Source: Nocardiopsis sp. CNR-923
GTDB taxonomy: Bacteria; Actinomycetota; Actinomycetes; Streptosporangiales; Streptosporangiaceae
Direction: 5' to 3'
Assembly (NCBI RefSeq): GCF_001942255.1
Contig: NZ_MKKC01000088.1
Span: forward strand, 1-46,071
Length of the DNA stretch: 46,071 bases
The notes beneath the pieces were generated by a model. The model was not told the origin of the DNA. It did no database searches and was given only the letters and a program-made list of their open reading frames with translations. Below, piece after piece: positions 44,719 to 46,071 of this stretch; within the stretch, counting starts at the first letter, position 1; each line of letters begins with the position of its first letter. A program made the position numbers and the translations under genes.

Positions 44719-44961
44719 TCATCCAGAAGTGCGGACTGCATCCGGTCGATGGTTCCCCGAGTGAGCGCACTGCTCGCCTTCCCAGGCCCGCCCGGCGAGG
44801 TCCCGCTCGTGCTGCCGCATCTGCCAGCGCGTCCGCAGCTCCCCCGCGAGCTGCTTCGGGATCGGGAGCACCAAGCGCTCGCGCCCCTGCCCCTTGCCCG
44901 CGCTCTTGCGTCTGCCGAAGTACTCGGCTAAACGTCCCAGATCTGGCCGCGGCCCCGCTAG
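44719..44961 (-). pseudogene. Possible tyrosine-integrase remnant
   Basis: A minus-strand frame without a clear start reads PDLGRLAEYFGRRKSAGKGQ, then RLVLPIPKQLAGELRTRWQM and RQHERDLAGRAWEGE. The second part resembles the stretch of tyrosine recombinases between the catalytic Arg and the HxxR box (basic residues, V-x-L-P, then a helix with Arg/Gln/Glu). The catalytic boxes themselves are absent. Position beside a tRNA 3' end supports it. A terminase-type or unknown phage protein is an alternative. Confidence 0.3.
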
Positions 44962-45498
44962 TGTGGTCCACCTCGGATGGGTCGGCGGTGCCGGTCGGCC
45001 AGTGGCTCCGCGTCGAGTTCGTCTACGACGGCACCGATTTCGAGTCGCGGGTGTTCGCCGGGCACGCCACCACCGCCGAACGGATCAACATCTGGGCCGG
45101 ACTCGCCGACCCGGGGCGCAGCCTCGACATCACCGGGTTTCGGTGGCGTCGCCGGAGCACGCTCCGTCCGGGCGACCAGGCGCCGGGGTCTCCGAGCTCC
45201 AGAACGGCCTGATCGACCTCGGCGAGGACCTGTCCCCGTGGGGCGCGGACGGCGACTACGGCAGTCTCACGAAGACGGCCGTCGAGAACCAGCAACCGAT
45301 CTCGGCCTCACCCCTGTCGACGGTGAGGCGGGGCCCGAAACCCGGGCGGCGATGGACCTCGCGCTGGGACGGATTCCCGACCCGCTGTGGGTGTCCCACC
45401 TGGCGGTCGCCGACGGCCAGTGGATCGGCCCGGCTGAACCCGTCGTGACCGAGTTGACCGACCCCGGGGGGCTCCGAGTGGGCCTCCTCCCCATCTGA
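44961..45498 (+). CDS. Phage-type protein with peptidoglycan-binding domain, two frame breaks
   Basis: Three frames in series form one protein: a beta-rich lectin-like part (SAVPVGQWLRVEFVYDGTDF, ERINIWAGLADPGRSLDITG), a PG_binding_1-like part (VSELQNGLIDLGEDLSPWGA then DGDYGSLTKTAVEN) and its end (EAGPETRAAMDLALGRIP). Adding one G at 45179-45180 and one A at 45294-45295 joins them (180 codons). The 5' end appears lost at the junction near 44960. It is probably a virion or lysis protein of an integrated phage. Confidence 0.5.
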
Positions 45499-45507
45499 GG
45501 TGCACCC

Positions 45508-45684
45508 GTGAGCACACCACCGACACCGAACTACGCGCACCTGGGAGAACTGTTGACCCTGATACGCGACGAGATGCGCAGAGGCTTCGCCGGCCGGCGG
45601 ATGATCTGGGCCGCTGTGATCGCAGGGGCCCTGTCCCTGGTGGTCGGGGCCGCCCTCCTGGCCTTGCAGCTCCTCGCTACCTGA
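45508..45684 (+). CDS. Small holin-like membrane protein
   Basis: 58 residues. A polar helix (HLGELLTLIRDEMRRGF) is followed by one membrane helix (MIWAAVIAGALSLVVGAALL). GTG 45508 follows GAGG and lies 9 nt after the preceding gene. Size, layout and position just before an amidase fit a holin or a lysis accessory protein, but small membrane proteins are hard to assign. Confidence 0.5.
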   Translation: MSTPPTPNYAHLGELLTLIRDEMRRGFAGRRMIWAAVIAGALSLVVGAALLALQLLAT

Positions 45685-45749
45685 CCAACCACCCCAGCAT
45701 GCCCCGGTGCCAGCGCTGGGGCCTTCGCAACGCCCACCTGGAGGCAACC

Positions 45750-46071
45750 GTGATCGACTACCCGCGGACCTACTTCGGCTGGTCCGCGTCCTCCCCCGCT
45801 GACTACGCCGACCCCGAGTCGGGTCTGGTCGTCCACTACAACGGGCCCGCGACCAACCTCGGCGGCCACTCCGCGTGCGTCTCCTACTGGAAGAACGCCC
45901 GCAACGACCACGTCAACAACCGCGGATGGGCCGACATCGGGTACAGCTTCGGCGTCTCGACCGAGGGCGCCATCTTCGAGGGCCGGGGGCTGCACCGCTA
46001 CCAGGCCGCCCAGGGCACCAGCTCGGGCAACGCGAACTACTACAGCGTGTCCTGATGATCGGCGACGGCGA
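45750..46071 (+). CDS. N-acetylmuramoyl-L-alanine amidase (PGRP type), partial
   Basis: GTG 45750 with GGAGG upstream. GLVVHYNGPATNLGGHSACV holds the first zinc His. RGWADIGYSFGVSTEGAIFE is the hallmark Tyr-containing segment, followed by GRGLHRYQAAQGTSSGNANY. These are features of peptidoglycan-recognition amidases found as phage endolysins. A TGA at 46053-46055 is probably an artefact: one more C at 46051 gives SVSLMIGDGE, the normal continuation. The gene runs past the window edge. Confidence 0.8.

Noticed and set aside
44567..44971. 134-codon minus-strand ORF including the tRNA-Arg
   Set aside because: Its last part reads through the antisense of a tRNA gene, and a different frame in the same stretch looks more protein-like.

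Overview
The window is chromosomal DNA of a high-GC actinomycete. Codon use (third positions almost always G or C), GTG/TTG starts, a fused SecDF, the rsmI-pmt pair, a TatB-type protein, the glp/sepX cluster, and XRE-DUF5753/DUF397 and TetR genes all point to Actinomycetes. Nocardiopsis or a close relative is my best guess; the genus is inference only.

Layout. 1-6.4 kb is an accessory patch: an RsbW-like ATP-binding protein, two decayed IS1380-family elements, two IS5-family copies that share ends (3288-4130 and 5565-6333), a secreted protein of unknown function, a 3' gene scrap and a truncated lactococcin-972-like bacteriocin gene. 6.5-10.6 kb is the minus-strand operon alr-tsaE-tsaB-rimI-tsaD (cell-wall D-alanine and tRNA t6A synthesis). 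10.6-15.5 kb holds a membrane protein, a divergent MarR/SnoaL-like pair with twin operators, a Spo0M-like protein, a channel-less SecD-like protein and a PaaR-like TetR regulator. 16-24.5 kb has housekeeping genes rsgA, tatD, metG, secDF and rsmI. 24.6-30 kb has pmt, cspA, tatB, small membrane proteins, a coupled pair of tiny ORFs and a second TetR regulator.

30.4-34.7 kb looks like a small island. An XRE-DUF5753/DUF397 operon stands divergently from six tightly packed, mostly overlapping genes: five small ORFs, two of them with cysteine-rich zinc-ribbon motifs, and a PCMT-like methyltransferase. A 16-bp repeat of the 3' end of tRNA-Ala(CGC) (15 of 16 identical) flanks it. 34.8-40.3 kb is the galU-glp-moaC-mog-rimJ-like-sepX run (molybdenum cofactor plus the division-linked Glp/SepX pair). 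40.4-44.2 kb has 5-FCL, an FmdB-like protein, a SAF/CpaB-like protein, mscL and a coiled-coil VanY-type peptidase. From tRNA-Arg(CCT) at 44.56 kb to the right edge there is prophage-like material: a possible integrase remnant, a peptidoglycan-binding protein, a holin-like protein and an amidase.

About a dozen otherwise normal genes, including the essential metG, are each broken by loss of a single base, nearly always in a short homopolymer; in nearly every case adding one base back restores the family-typical protein. This looks like consensus undercalling rather than biology, so the broken host genes are described as intact genes with a suspect base.
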